From the NCBI GenBank assembly GCA_002440825.1, contig DJVH01000078.1, positions 2,408 to 52,366 of the forward strand: a DNA stretch of 49,959 nt, given 5' to 3'. Origin of the DNA: Bacteriovoracaceae bacterium UBA6261 (lineage in GTDB: Bacteria > Bdellovibrionota > Bacteriovoracia > Bacteriovoracales > Bacteriovoracaceae). This document shows positions 34,202 through 43,484 of the stretch, one piece after another. Each line of letters begins with the position of its first letter. Position 1 is the first letter of the stretch. A program made the position numbers and the translations under genes. The notes beneath the pieces are model-generated. The model made no database searches and had not been told where the DNA came from. It saw nothing but the letters and a program-made list of their open reading frames with translations.

Positions 34202-35940
34202 TCACAAGAAGAAAATGGATTGGAATGATGGCAGGGGCAGGCGCTTTAACGGCGTTGTCATCGCCTGGTCGCCGCTTCCTTGAAAAAATTGTTCACGATA
34301 ATGTCCGGAATGATTTATTCCGTCCACAGCTTCATGAGACAAGAAATTATGTCCAGATCAATTTTTATGGGGCACCTTCCAGACTGTCCTTCGATTCAAT
34401 ACTAAAGCCTTTTGACGATTCTCTTTTTGTTTCCCACCCTTTTGTCGCCAATAGAATTTCCTCACAGGATCGTTACGATTTCACAAAGGTTAAGCTTGAA
34501 TATGGGACAGAAAAAATTAATGGCCTGAATCTACCTTACTTGTGGGGTGAAACCATTCCCGGAGTCAATGGAAACACTCACCGACTTTCTGAATTGCTAG
34601 AAAATTCTTTATTCATTCGAGGCTGCCGGCTTGATTTTGAAGGTCATCCGTTAAACGGCATTCAGCAGATTTCTCCTGTGCAAGGAGGTCTTTCTCTTAA
34701 TGGCTTAATTGGGGATCAATCTAAATCCTTTATTTCTTCAGTAAGTGTTGGCAGTAATCCTGTGGCCCGGGCCTTTAGATCAGAGAAAAGTTTATTACTT
34801 GAGGTTCCTCCAGGCGAAAGCAATTATGCCGAATATATTTTAAAGCCATTTCTTCTTGAAGATGTAGATTCACTTTTTTCAGACGGGCGCTTGCCGGCTG
34901 CTTTCGACGAAATTGCCAAAACATATCCTTCCGAATTTAAGGACATTGTCGAGTTACGAAAACAGTCGTTGAAATACTTTCAAAAGAATATTGATAAGTT
35001 TACTCATGAGTTTGCTCAACTGCAGGCAAAGTACACAGAATTGATCCATCTGGCGATCGAAACGAATACAACATACAATATTCAATCTCCAGCCTTTCCC
35101 CTTCAAGTTTCAGGAAAAAAATCGATAAAGGATATATTGGGTCCATTTTCAATTGAAGAAAAATTCTTTCCCGACCTGGACATGCAGGCTTTTATTAAAA
35201 GCGGCGAATTTAATTATTGGGCACAGGAGTTTGCACTTTGTGAATTTTTGCTGGTAAATAATATCTGTCAATCTGTGCTCATCTGTCCGCCAAGAGAAAC
35301 GGGCGATTTAATTACCAGCTGCGTATCAGGAAAGGCGTATCACTTCCAGCACATTGAAGAAATGTTTGATGCAAAAGCAAACGTGACATCACTGAAATTA
35401 AAAGCAGGCTCTGAGCTGGAAAAACTTAATCAGACTTTTCCAATGGATGCTCATGACACTGGAATTGTTTTTGATATATTGACGACGAAGCAATTTTTCA
35501 GAGCCATTTCTACTTGTCTTTATGAACTGATTTCTCAATTGAAGAAAACGAAGATTGGGGACAAAACCCTTTTTGATGAAACGATTATCCATCTCGCGAG
35601 TGAATTCGACAGGAATCCTTCTACGGATGGATATGGCTCCAGCCATTTGCACAACTCTAATCCGACAAGCATTTTTTCCGGCTGTCTGAAAGGTCCATCT
35701 CTCATTGGAAACATTTATGCCGGAACATTGAAAAAGAATGATGATGAATATTATGGAACCATTGGTGTGGGCGCACCGGTTAAAGAGTTGGGTACACCGA
35801 TTAAAATCGGAAATATTTCTTCAACCTTATCAACTCTACTCAGAGTTAAGCCAATTGTTAAAAGAGATCCACCCCTTATTGATGAAAAAACATACAGATC
35901 TGTCGTAGAGCGAGCTCAAAACATTGAAGGGGTTTCATGA
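34198..35940 (+). CDS. Tat-exported DUF1501-like protein
   Basis: This 580-residue protein begins MITRRKWIGMMAGAGALTAL, a twin-arginine-type signal. Near residue 465 it has FDETIIHLASEFDRNPSTDG, followed by a His-rich SSHLHNSNPTSIF. This recalls the SEFGRTP...GRDH motif of DUF1501 proteins, which have an alkaline-phosphatase-like fold, but the match is partial. It is coupled by 4-bp overlaps both to the CxxCH protein upstream and to the small secreted protein downstream, so the three form one operon. Family membership is tentative; substrate unknown. Confidence 0.65.
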   Translation: MITRRKWIGMMAGAGALTALSSPGRRFLEKIVHDNVRNDLFRPQLHETRNYVQINFYGAPSRLSFDSILKPFDDSLFVSHPFVANRISSQDRYDFTKVKLEYGTEKINGLNLPYLWGETIPGVNGNTHRLSELLENSLFIRGCRLDFEGHPLNGIQQISPVQGGLSLNGLIGDQSKSFISSVSVGSNPVARAFRSEKSLLLEVPPGESNYAEYILKPFLLEDVDSLFSDGRLPAAFDEIAKTYPSEFKDIVELRKQSLKYFQKNIDKFTHEFAQLQAKYTELIHLAIETNTTYNIQSPAFPLQVSGKKSIKDILGPFSIEEKFFPDLDMQAFIKSGEFNYWAQEFALCEFLLVNNICQSVLICPPRETGDLITSCVSGKAYHFQHIEEMFDAKANVTSLKLKAGSELEKLNQTFPMDAHDTGIVFDILTTKQFFRAISTCLYELISQLKKTKIGDKTLFDETIIHLASEFDRNPSTDGYGSSHLHNSNPTSIFSGCLKGPSLIGNIYAGTLKKNDDEYYGTIGVGAPVKELGTPIKIGNISSTLSTLLRVKPIVKRDPPLIDEKTYRSVVERAQNIEGVS

Positions 35941-36494
35941 AGACCTTTCTGTTAATCTTTTTTTTCGTCTCCAGTGTCCAGGCCAGGACTCATGTTTTCG
36001 CTGATCGCTATTATTTATCTTCTGTACTCGAGTATGTGTTCGGTCCTCAAGCAAAAAAAGTCATTACACAGAATATTTTAATGAATGGAAATGTTTTTGG
36101 TGGACCGTGCGATGTCTATGAGCAGATCAGAGTGGGCAAGAATGAGTTTGCCAATCCTGAAACTACAAGATGTTTTAGAGGAAAGCAGGAGTTCAATTAT
36201 CCTGTCCATGCCAAGCCAAGCCTTATGCGCGAAGCTTTGATGATCAAAACCTGTCGCGCTTTAGTTGAAAATGACCATACATTTCAGTTTGCCAAGAAAC
36301 GCGCCGGCGAATTCGATTCAATCAATGAAAGCTATGTTCAAAGAATAGAATCTCTTTTTGATCCAAATTTTAAAATTGATGAAGTCCGGACGAATGAAAA
36401 TTTGAAGGGAATAAAAGACTATTATTTCACAGAGAAGAAATTGAAGTTTTTGTTTTATCAAAGCTGCGTTTATCCTAAGTGGCAGCTGATTTGA
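35937..36494 (+). CDS. Small secreted protein of unknown function, third gene of the exported cassette
   Basis: This 185-residue protein has a signal peptide (MKTFLLIFFFVSSVQA) and a mature part with Cys residues in GGPCDVYEQ, TTRCFRG, KTCRALV and QSCVYPK, which may form disulfides. I recognise no family. It overlaps the DUF1501-like gene by 4 bases, so it is probably made with it. Its stop lies 2 bases from the stop of the convergent B-box gene, with no terminator seen. Confidence 0.75.
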   Translation: MKTFLLIFFFVSSVQARTHVFADRYYLSSVLEYVFGPQAKKVITQNILMNGNVFGGPCDVYEQIRVGKNEFANPETTRCFRGKQEFNYPVHAKPSLMREALMIKTCRALVENDHTFQFAKKRAGEFDSINESYVQRIESLFDPNFKIDEVRTNENLKGIKDYYFTEKKLKFLFYQSCVYPKWQLI

Positions 36495-36496
36495 CT

Positions 36497-37093
36497 TTAG
36501 TGCGAAAGCTCGAGATGTTTGAATTTTTCAAGTTCTTTAGATAGTTCATCTACATCTTCTTCTCTGACATTCAACTGGATAAAGGATTCAATGTAATCTT
36601 CCTCAACATTGATTTTATAATGGGTAATGACGAAACTTGGAATGGCCTTCTCTTTCCACATGTCTCTTTTGAAATTATAAATGAACAAGCCTTCTTCGGG
36701 AGTGTCTGGAGTTGTCCGCACATCTGTAATTTGCTTCCATTTACTATTGGCAAAAAGGCGGAAGTGGTCACGGCAAAAATGCATGCTTTCATGCTCAACC
36801 AGACAGTTTTCGCAAAAGACATCCTCACAGATAAGGCAAGACCCCACTGATTCCTGCTCGGGGTGATTGTGACAGTGGAACTTTTCAACAATCTTTTCCG
36901 GTCTTTTGATATGTGCAAATTTATCTGTTGATTGAACAACTTGTGGTTCGATCGGAGCCACCGGAGCGGAGACTTGTTTATTGGCAAGCAACAGCTTGTA
37001 CAAAATAAAAATCATTCCACCCATCATCAAAAAAATGATGAAAAACAGGACGCCAATGATTGCAATCGAATTTTCTTGTATAAACTGATTCAT
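36497..37093 (-). CDS. Membrane-anchored B-box-type zinc-finger protein
   Basis: This 198-residue protein has one N-terminal membrane helix (residues 9-36), a Pro/Val linker, and then a metal-binding segment: Cys74, His77, Cys86, Cys89, Cys94, Cys97, His101 or His105, Cys107 and His110. The spacing is that of a B-box zinc finger. The C-terminal 85 residues form an acidic alpha/beta region (VITHYKINVEEDYIESFIQL) that I do not recognise. It overlaps the RNase J gene by 4 bases (ATGA). Bacterial B-box proteins are poorly characterised, and the function is unknown. Confidence 0.75.
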   Translation of the reverse strand: MNQFIQENSIAIIGVLFFIIFLMMGGMIFILYKLLLANKQVSAPVAPIEPQVVQSTDKFAHIKRPEKIVEKFHCHNHPEQESVGSCLICEDVFCENCLVEHESMHFCRDHFRLFANSKWKQITDVRTTPDTPEEGLFIYNFKRDMWKEKAIPSFVITHYKINVEEDYIESFIQLNVREEDVDELSKELEKFKHLELSH

Positions 37094-38718
37094 AGCACGT
37101 GTACAAAAGTTTGAGGCTTGTAGCCGAGAATCTGATCAAAATATTTTCTGATCGCAATTCTCAACTCTTCAGTGGCCCTGTCCATGTCTTTAAATTTAAC
37201 CTGAACAAAATAATTTTCAAGAAAACGTCTGAACTTTTCTTCGTTTTGACTCACCAGAAGAGGCAATCCCTGGAAAGTGAAAGAATGCGATTCCACATCG
37301 GCCAAATTTTTTGAGAGCTTTAAGGAAAGAAAAACTGCTCCATTGCCTGCCAGTTTTCGGCGTTCACTGATTTTCTCACGCTCCAGAACCAATTGCCGGC
37401 CGTGGATTATGACAGGATCATGCTTTTCGCCTTCAACCATTTCGACCTTAAAATCTTTTCCAATGTGCATTTCATCAAAATTTAAAAAATAATGAGGAAC
37501 GGATTGTGGAAAACTCTGTTTAATATAATCGATATGCTCTCTGATAAAATAGGTTTCACCATGAATAGGAACGATATCTGTTGCATTGAATTTTTCATAG
37601 AGCATGTGAAGATCATTTCTTCCTGGGTGCCCAGAAACGTGTATCAGTTTATCGGCTGCTGTAATAACAGTGCATCCGATTTCAGACAGCTTGTTGACGA
37701 GCATTCCGATTTTCTTTTCATTTCCAGGAATAGCCTTTGAACTTAATAAGACCAAATCATCCGGGCGTGGTTTAAAAGTTGAATCTTCACCAATGCAAAA
37801 CCGCCGGAAAGTTCCCCGGAAGTCTCCCTGACACCCGGATAGTAGAACGACAACATTTTCCTGATCACCGGTAACGGAGTCAGGCATTTTTACAACAGAC
37901 GAATATTCCGGAATCATTCCAAGCTCATTGGCCGTGTTGAGATAACCGATCATCGATCTGCCATGTGGAACCAGTTTCCGGCCATGTTTTTTACACAGAG
38001 AAATAAAGGTCATCAGTCTATGAATGTTTGAAGCAAAGCATGTTATGAAAATTCGCTTTTCCGCGCTTTCGAAAATATCATCGATGACCGGGACGAGATC
38101 TGCCTCAGAAGGAGTTTCTCTGGTGGAGCTTGTAATGTTTGTACTATCCACCAGAAGTATTCTTCTCGTACTTTTCTTTGTGAGTTTTTGAAGCTTTTCA
38201 AAATCAAAAGGTCGTTCGTATTTTGTTTTGAAATCAATTTTAAAATCCGAAATGAAGAAAAGGCTGAATTCTTCTTTGTGGTCGCGCAAAAGCAAGCCAA
38301 CTGTTTCAGGAATTGAATGGTTGACGTGGATAGGATCTATCGTGAAATCATGAAAGCCCAATTGGTCAAATGTTCGGTACTCTGTAATAGGATAAGGATT
38401 GTGAAGGGCTTCGAGTTTTTTTCTGATGACCCCGGCGGTGAAAGCCGTAGCCAGAATTTTAATCTCTGGAAACTGTTTGATCACATGAAAAATGGCACCG
38501 ATATGATCTTCGTGTCCGTGAGTAATAACGAGATGAGAAGGCTTGGGAATTGTCGAAAGATCCGGAATGAGATAATCAATTTCAAAGAAATCTTCATAGG
38601 GAAAAAGGATGCCGGCATCAATCAAAATGGTATCGTTCTCACTTTGAATAAGAGTCATGTTGGAACCGATCTGGCCGATTCCTCCGACGGGCTTAACTTT
38701 CAAGAAAGGATTTTTCAT
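37090..38718 (-). CDS. rnj: Ribonuclease J
   Basis: The 542-residue metallo-beta-lactamase/beta-CASP protein begins VKPVGGIGQIGSN and has the zinc motif HGHEDH (residues 67-72), a Ser/Thr-rich beta-CASP region (LLVDSTNITSSTRETPSEAD) and a late VPIHGETYFIREH. RNase J degrades and processes RNA with 5'-to-3' exo- and endonuclease activity. The C-terminal domain (FVQVKFKDMDRATEELRIAI) fits. It is the middle gene of udk-rnj-B-box, each pair overlapping by 4 bases. Confidence 0.93.
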   Translation of the reverse strand: MKNPFLKVKPVGGIGQIGSNMTLIQSENDTILIDAGILFPYEDFFEIDYLIPDLSTIPKPSHLVITHGHEDHIGAIFHVIKQFPEIKILATAFTAGVIRKKLEALHNPYPITEYRTFDQLGFHDFTIDPIHVNHSIPETVGLLLRDHKEEFSLFFISDFKIDFKTKYERPFDFEKLQKLTKKSTRRILLVDSTNITSSTRETPSEADLVPVIDDIFESAEKRIFITCFASNIHRLMTFISLCKKHGRKLVPHGRSMIGYLNTANELGMIPEYSSVVKMPDSVTGDQENVVVLLSGCQGDFRGTFRRFCIGEDSTFKPRPDDLVLLSSKAIPGNEKKIGMLVNKLSEIGCTVITAADKLIHVSGHPGRNDLHMLYEKFNATDIVPIHGETYFIREHIDYIKQSFPQSVPHYFLNFDEMHIGKDFKVEMVEGEKHDPVIIHGRQLVLEREKISERRKLAGNGAVFLSLKLSKNLADVESHSFTFQGLPLLVSQNEEKFRRFLENYFVQVKFKDMDRATEELRIAIRKYFDQILGYKPQTFVHVL

Positions 38719-39338
38719 CTTTTTCCTTTTTTTACGAGATTTTGGAGTTGATTAACTTTAGCTGCCAGAATTCCTGCAGCAATATCGGTTTCTTCGCCAA
38801 CGATAAAGTCAGCAAATTGCCTCTGAGGATCGAGGTACTTTTGATACATGGGCCTTACCGTTTCATAGTATTGAGTAATGACGGAATCAAGAGAGCGTCC
38901 TCTTTCTTCAACGTCTCTGTGCAATCTTCGGATAAAACGAATATCTGCTTCCACGTGAAGAAAAGCGGTGATGTCACACAGCTTTCTAATATTTTCGTCA
39001 TAAAGTGAGAAAATTCCTTCGAACAATACAACTCTCGAAGGCTTCACTGTCATTGTCTTTTTCAATCGGGCACTTTTTTTGAAATCATAAAGTGGAGCTT
39101 CGATGGGCTTGCCGCTTTTTAAAACTTGAAGATGCTTTCTCAGAAGTTTCCAGTCAAAAGCATCGGGATGGTCAAAGTTGGGCTGGCCGTTGGATGTCTT
39201 TAAATCTTCGGGCAGTTTGTGAAGATAATAGGAATCCATGTGAACAACTGAAATATCTTCAGCTACTTCTTTACGAACCTTGTCAGTGAATGTTGTCTTT
39301 CCGGAACCGGAGCCGCCGCAAATCGCGATCATGTACAT
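38715..39338 (-). CDS. udk: Uridine kinase
   Basis: About 207 residues: P-loop GGSGSGKTTF (residues 8-17), then HMDSYYLHK, NFDHPDAFDW, and VLFEGIFSLYDENIR, all typical of uridine/cytidine kinases. It phosphorylates uridine and cytidine in salvage. I chose the ATG at 39338, which has GGAGGAAGG about seven bases upstream, over the ATG at 39356 that lies inside that site. It overlaps rnj by 4 bases and is the first gene of the operon. Confidence 0.9.
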   Translation of the reverse strand: MYMIAICGGSGSGKTTFTDKVRKEVAEDISVVHMDSYYLHKLPEDLKTSNGQPNFDHPDAFDWKLLRKHLQVLKSGKPIEAPLYDFKKSARLKKTMTVKPSRVVLFEGIFSLYDENIRKLCDITAFLHVEADIRFIRRLHRDVEERGRSLDSVITQYYETVRPMYQKYLDPQRQFADFIVGEETDIAAGILAAKVNQLQNLVKKGKR

Positions 39339-39415
39339 AACGGAACCTTCCTCCATTGGTATTTTACTAGTAAAATGATAGATTAAAGAGACTATAAAAG
39401 AAAGAAGGAAGGCGT

Positions 39416-40951
39416 GTGTATAGATTTATCATCGGAGTGTTTCTATCTGCATTATTAAGCGCTCATGCTGGAGATAAAATAACCATAGCTATTTCTTCTG
39501 CGCCCAATAATCTGGTCCCTTTTTACTCAACAGATGCCAATTCCCAGAACATTAATCGACTAGTCCATAAAGCGCTCATCGATTTTAATGAAAAAATGCA
39601 GTTTCAATGCAGGGCCTGCAGTTCTTTTGAAGAACGCTTTGAAGGCGATAAACAAATTTTGAAATTTCATTTGAAAAAGGATCTTACCTTTCATGACGGA
39701 AGTCCTGTAGAGGCGACAGATGTTGTGCGCTCCTGGGAATACTATGCAAAAAACAAGGCTATCGCTTCTACTTTTTCAGACTCATTTGAAAATTTGAAAG
39801 AGATGAATGTCCTGGATAAGCATACAATCGAAATCGTCTTCTCGCCTTTTTCTCTGGAAAACGCATCCAATCTCGGACTTTTGAAAATTATGAAGCTGAA
39901 AAAACCTTCAGGAGAAAACCTAGAACCATCAGATGTCGTAGGATGTGGAGATTATGTTTTAAACAGCATTTCTCCCCTTGAGATTGTTGTCTCTCCAAGA
40001 GATCAGTCTAAAAATACGTTTGTCTTCAAGGTTGTCAAAGATGAGACTACATTGGCACTCAAACTGATCAATAAAGAAATTGATTTATCTGTGGCAAACA
40101 TGTCACCCAGAAAAATAAACTGGCTTCGGGAAAAGGCTGATCAGCTTCAGGTGTGGGAACTTCCCAGCGGAAATTACCAATACATGGGATTGAACTTTAA
40201 GCGCGAAAAATTCGATGACCTGAATGTGAGAAAAGCCATCTCTCATCTGGTTCCCAGAGAGGATCTGCTGAAATACAAATTGAAAAATACGGCCGTTCTT
40301 TCCAGCGGTATGTTTTCTCCTGCCTTTGCCGAATTGTATGAACCGGGAACGATTGATTCATACGATCCGCAGCTTGCGCAGAAATTATTAACAGCTGCCG
40401 GATGGACGCGCAATTCAAAAGGGATTCTGCAGAAAAACGGAGCTGAATTCGATATCGACTGGAAAGTGAGCAATAATAAATCGAGCATCGAAGTTGCAGA
40501 AGTCATGCAACACTACCTGCAAAAGGCCGGTTTTAAAGTCAGCATCAGCATTCAGGAATGGGGAACTTTTATGAGTTCCTTTAAAAGTGGAAATTTTGAT
40601 ATTGTCGTCGGTCAATGGATTGGGTTTACCGGCCCGGACATGATGAAATTTGTCTTTCATTCAAAAAGTACGCCACCTACAGGAGGAAACCGTACAAGTT
40701 ATAGTAATCCTGAGTTTGATAAGGTCATTGACTCTGCTGTGACAGAAACAAATTCAGCGAAAAGAAAACAACTATACAAGAAGGCCCTGGCCATTATAAA
40801 TCAGGACTACGCTTATATAAATCTATGGCATCCGAATATCATCTGGGTTGGGAGCCGCTGCTTGAAGAATCTTTCGCTTGAGCCGACAGGTGGATTCTAT
40901 CCGTTGCTGACTATGCAAAAAAGCCATGAGGGAAATTGTGGAAAAAAATAA
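39416..40951 (+). CDS. ABC transporter substrate-binding protein, family 5 (peptide/oligopeptide type)
   Basis: This 511-residue protein has a signal peptide ending at LLSAHA and then the family-5 pattern: DANSQNINRLVHKALIDF, then FHLKKDLTFHDGSPVEATDV, then YQYMGLNFKREKFDDLNVRK, and a late ANFDIVVGQWIG-type loop. Such proteins bind peptides or nickel in the periplasm for a Dpp/Opp-type permease. No permease genes are adjacent. The start is a GTG behind GAAGGAAGG. Its end overlaps the prmA region by a few codons. Confidence 0.88.
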   Translation: MYRFIIGVFLSALLSAHAGDKITIAISSAPNNLVPFYSTDANSQNINRLVHKALIDFNEKMQFQCRACSSFEERFEGDKQILKFHLKKDLTFHDGSPVEATDVVRSWEYYAKNKAIASTFSDSFENLKEMNVLDKHTIEIVFSPFSLENASNLGLLKIMKLKKPSGENLEPSDVVGCGDYVLNSISPLEIVVSPRDQSKNTFVFKVVKDETTLALKLINKEIDLSVANMSPRKINWLREKADQLQVWELPSGNYQYMGLNFKREKFDDLNVRKAISHLVPREDLLKYKLKNTAVLSSGMFSPAFAELYEPGTIDSYDPQLAQKLLTAAGWTRNSKGILQKNGAEFDIDWKVSNNKSSIEVAEVMQHYLQKAGFKVSISIQEWGTFMSSFKSGNFDIVVGQWIGFTGPDMMKFVFHSKSTPPTGGNRTSYSNPEFDKVIDSAVTETNSAKRKQLYKKALAIINQDYAYINLWHPNIIWVGSRCLKNLSLEPTGGFYPLLTMQKSHEGNCGKK

Positions 40952-41924
40952 CGAAGCTAAAAAATTTAATTTTGTTCTGGTTCAATACACACGCGACAAT
41001 GTCGAGCTTGCAGAGCAAATCAATGCCTATGCAATTGAAGAATTTGAATGCGATGGCATTGAAGAATTTGCACTCGAAGAAGCAAGAGTCGATGAGATCC
41101 TTGGAGAGCGCGCCTACTCTGGTGGAGATATTCCTGAAAGTTTAATTGATGAAGTTCAAGCCGCTACATTAAATCAAGACACTGTTACTTATAAATATTT
41201 CTTTTACCAAAATGATTTTGAAGATAATGCGCGCGATTTTGTTTCTTTCTTAAAGCAAAACTTTTCGGCTCTTCCTCTTTATGAAGCACAAAAAGATTTT
41301 GAAGATTGGAATGCCGAATGGAAAAAGTTTTATACTCCTATTCTTGTTTCTTCCAGACTTGAAATCATTCCTGAATGGCTGAAAGAAACGCGTGAAGAAA
41401 GTCCTGCCACGAAAGTCTATATTTATCCCGGCATGGGGTTTGGAACCGGAACACATGAAACAACTTATTTATGTCTGGCACTCTTTGATAAAATCAGTGA
41501 TCTGGTAGAAACAGGCTCTGCTTGTCTGGACTTTGGTTGCGGCTCCGGGATTTTAGGGATAGCCGCTCTGAAAGTGAAAGAAATGCCGACATTATTCTGT
41601 GATATTGATAAAAGCGCTCTGGATAATTGTGTTCAGAATCTCGTGCTCAATTTTGAAGGAAAAAACCTGGAAGGAACACAACTTGTTATTCGCGACCGGT
41701 TTAAAGCTGATAGAAAATACAAAGTTGTTTTTGCCAACATCCTGGAACACGTTTTGCTTTTGGAGAAAAACACAATTCTCAATTCAGTGGAGAAAGGTGG
41801 TTATCTGATCGTGTCTGGATTGTTAAATCATCAGGTAGAAAATATCGTTCAGAATTACCCATTAAAAAAAATTGAAGTCCTTTCGAAAAACGACTGGAGT
41901 GCCATTTTGTTTCAGGCGGTTTAA
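40938..41924 (+). CDS. prmA: Ribosomal protein L11 methyltransferase PrmA
   Basis: The protein has the PrmA core YPGMGFGTGTHETTYLCL, then the SAM-binding ACLDFGCGSGILGIAAL and VVFANILEHVLLL. It methylates L11. The longest frame starts with an ATG at 40926 that overlaps the previous gene, but GAGGG lies six bases before the GTG at 40938, so I prefer that start (about 328 residues). The N-terminal domain is acidic, as in PrmA proteins. rsmE follows after 3 bases. Confidence 0.92.
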   Translation: MEKNNEAKKFNFVLVQYTRDNVELAEQINAYAIEEFECDGIEEFALEEARVDEILGERAYSGGDIPESLIDEVQAATLNQDTVTYKYFFYQNDFEDNARDFVSFLKQNFSALPLYEAQKDFEDWNAEWKKFYTPILVSSRLEIIPEWLKETREESPATKVYIYPGMGFGTGTHETTYLCLALFDKISDLVETGSACLDFGCGSGILGIAALKVKEMPTLFCDIDKSALDNCVQNLVLNFEGKNLEGTQLVIRDRFKADRKYKVVFANILEHVLLLEKNTILNSVEKGGYLIVSGLLNHQVENIVQNYPLKKIEVLSKNDWSAILFQAV

Positions 41925-41927
41925 TCC

Positions 41928-42614
41928 ATGCGGGCAATCTTTCATCCCTTTGATCACATCACCGATTACCTGCTTGTGGAAGATGAGCAGGCTAAACATT
42001 TGCAAGTGGTAAGAATCAAAACAGGCGAAGAAATCCTCGTATTAAACGGCAAAGGTAAAAAAGCTTACGCCAAAGTGGGAAATATTACAAAAAACTCAGT
42101 AGAGCTTTTGATATCCAAAGTCGAGTCTGCCGTTCATCAGCACCACATTCATCTTGCTGTCGCTGTTCCAAAGAAAGACGCGTTTGAAGATATTCTCAAA
42201 ATCGCTGTCGAGATGGGAGTAGAAAGCATTCAACCGCTTACTTCTGAATTTTCTCAATATGAATTTGTTCCTGGCGATCGATTTAATAGAATTCTGGAAA
42301 GCGCTCTGATCCAATCCAACAATTCATTTCTGCCTGAAATCTATCCACAAAAAAAACTGGAAACATTTCTGGCCGAAAATCAGCATGCTCTTTATTTTTT
42401 TGATTCACGTCCCAACCCTAATAAAGGCCAGGCTGGCGGCGAGGAAGAAATAGTGGTTCTCATAGGACCAGAGGGCGGTTTTTCAGAAAAAGAAGCGGAA
42501 CTGATTTTGTCTTTTCCAAAGATTTTTTCTATTCATATGCCAACGCCCATTCAGCGTGCCCCTACCGCCGTCGCATCATCCATAGGTTATTTGCTTGGCA
42601 AGGCGAGCGAGTAG
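41928..42614 (+). CDS. rsmE: 16S rRNA (uracil1498-N3)-methyltransferase RsmE
   Basis: The 228-residue SPOUT methyltransferase has a PUA-like N terminus (EQAKHLQVVRIKTGEEILVL), VAVPKKDAFEDILK, the trefoil-knot loop IGPEGGFSEKEA and the end RAPTAVASSIGYLL. It modifies U1498 of 16S rRNA. The prmA-rsmE pairing is common. An 87-base gap precedes the RDD gene. Confidence 0.93.
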   Translation: MRAIFHPFDHITDYLLVEDEQAKHLQVVRIKTGEEILVLNGKGKKAYAKVGNITKNSVELLISKVESAVHQHHIHLAVAVPKKDAFEDILKIAVEMGVESIQPLTSEFSQYEFVPGDRFNRILESALIQSNNSFLPEIYPQKKLETFLAENQHALYFFDSRPNPNKGQAGGEEEIVVLIGPEGGFSEKEAELILSFPKIFSIHMPTPIQRAPTAVASSIGYLLGKASE

Positions 42615-42701
42615 CGCTTGAAGTTAAAAATGTGATTGATGCTTCGTTTTCATTATGAGAACCTAGGTTGAGAGCTAAATCCTTTTTATTCGAGGAAGAA
42701 T

Positions 42702-43484
42702 ATGAATACGGAAAACCATTCATTTTCAAACCCAACGTCATCAACGACTCCAGCACCTTTCAAAGTGAACATGGACGATTTTGATATCAGCGAAGACAGT
42801 TTTAAACCGATGACGAAAGGCCTTGGCTTTCATCATGAACAGAAACGTTCTGCGTTTAAACCGGCCCCCAAAGAAATTAAGCCTTTCGGTACAACTGCGA
42901 AGTCGCAACCAAAGGCTTCAACGCTTTTAAAGCCGATGTCTGCTCAAAATGAAGCGACGGCTTCTGCACATGCACCGACTGGACTTGAAGCTTTTTACGG
43001 AGCAAAGGGTTCAACTGGTCCGCAAACGAATATTCTCGACAAAAAAATGGAAGATCTGGCGGATAAACTGATTGAGACAAAACCTCAGTTTAAAACAGCG
43101 GCCGGAGCGACTCAATTCACGGCCTGGGCCATTGATGTTTTGGTTATTGCAAGTTTTGTTGCAGTCACCGGTGCACTTTTAGTGTTTGCTTCAGGCATTC
43201 AGTTTGAAATGTTTGCACGTTTAATTTCACAGCAGGATCTGATTGCTTTTACAGCAGCGATTTTTTCAATTTATTATCTTCTTTATTTTACGATTCTTGA
43301 TTTGTCTGCAAGTCCGGGCAAAACAATCATGGGGATCAGATTACTGAAAACCGACAATACAAATGTTTCAGTAAAAAACACTTTCACGCGTGCTCTTGTT
43401 TCTCTTCTGTCTGTCGTAGCCCTCTTTTTGCCGATGCTTCTGGATTTTCAAGGGCGCTTGTCAGATACCAAAGTGGTAAAATAA
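42702..43484 (+). CDS. RDD-family membrane protein with a disordered N-terminal region
   Basis: This 260-residue protein has about 130 hydrophilic residues (Ser/Thr/Pro/Lys rich) and then an RDD-type domain with three membrane segments near residues 142-166, 178-200 and 220-245. The conserved DLSASPGKTIMGIRLLKTD lies between the last two. RDD proteins are widespread, and some are implicated in ion or small-molecule transport; the substrate is unknown. GAGGAAG precedes the ATG. It abuts rfaE2 (the GTG follows directly). Confidence 0.8.
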   Translation: MNTENHSFSNPTSSTTPAPFKVNMDDFDISEDSFKPMTKGLGFHHEQKRSAFKPAPKEIKPFGTTAKSQPKASTLLKPMSAQNEATASAHAPTGLEAFYGAKGSTGPQTNILDKKMEDLADKLIETKPQFKTAAGATQFTAWAIDVLVIASFVAVTGALLVFASGIQFEMFARLISQQDLIAFTAAIFSIYYLLYFTILDLSASPGKTIMGIRLLKTDNTNVSVKNTFTRALVSLLSVVALFLPMLLDFQGRLSDTKVVK

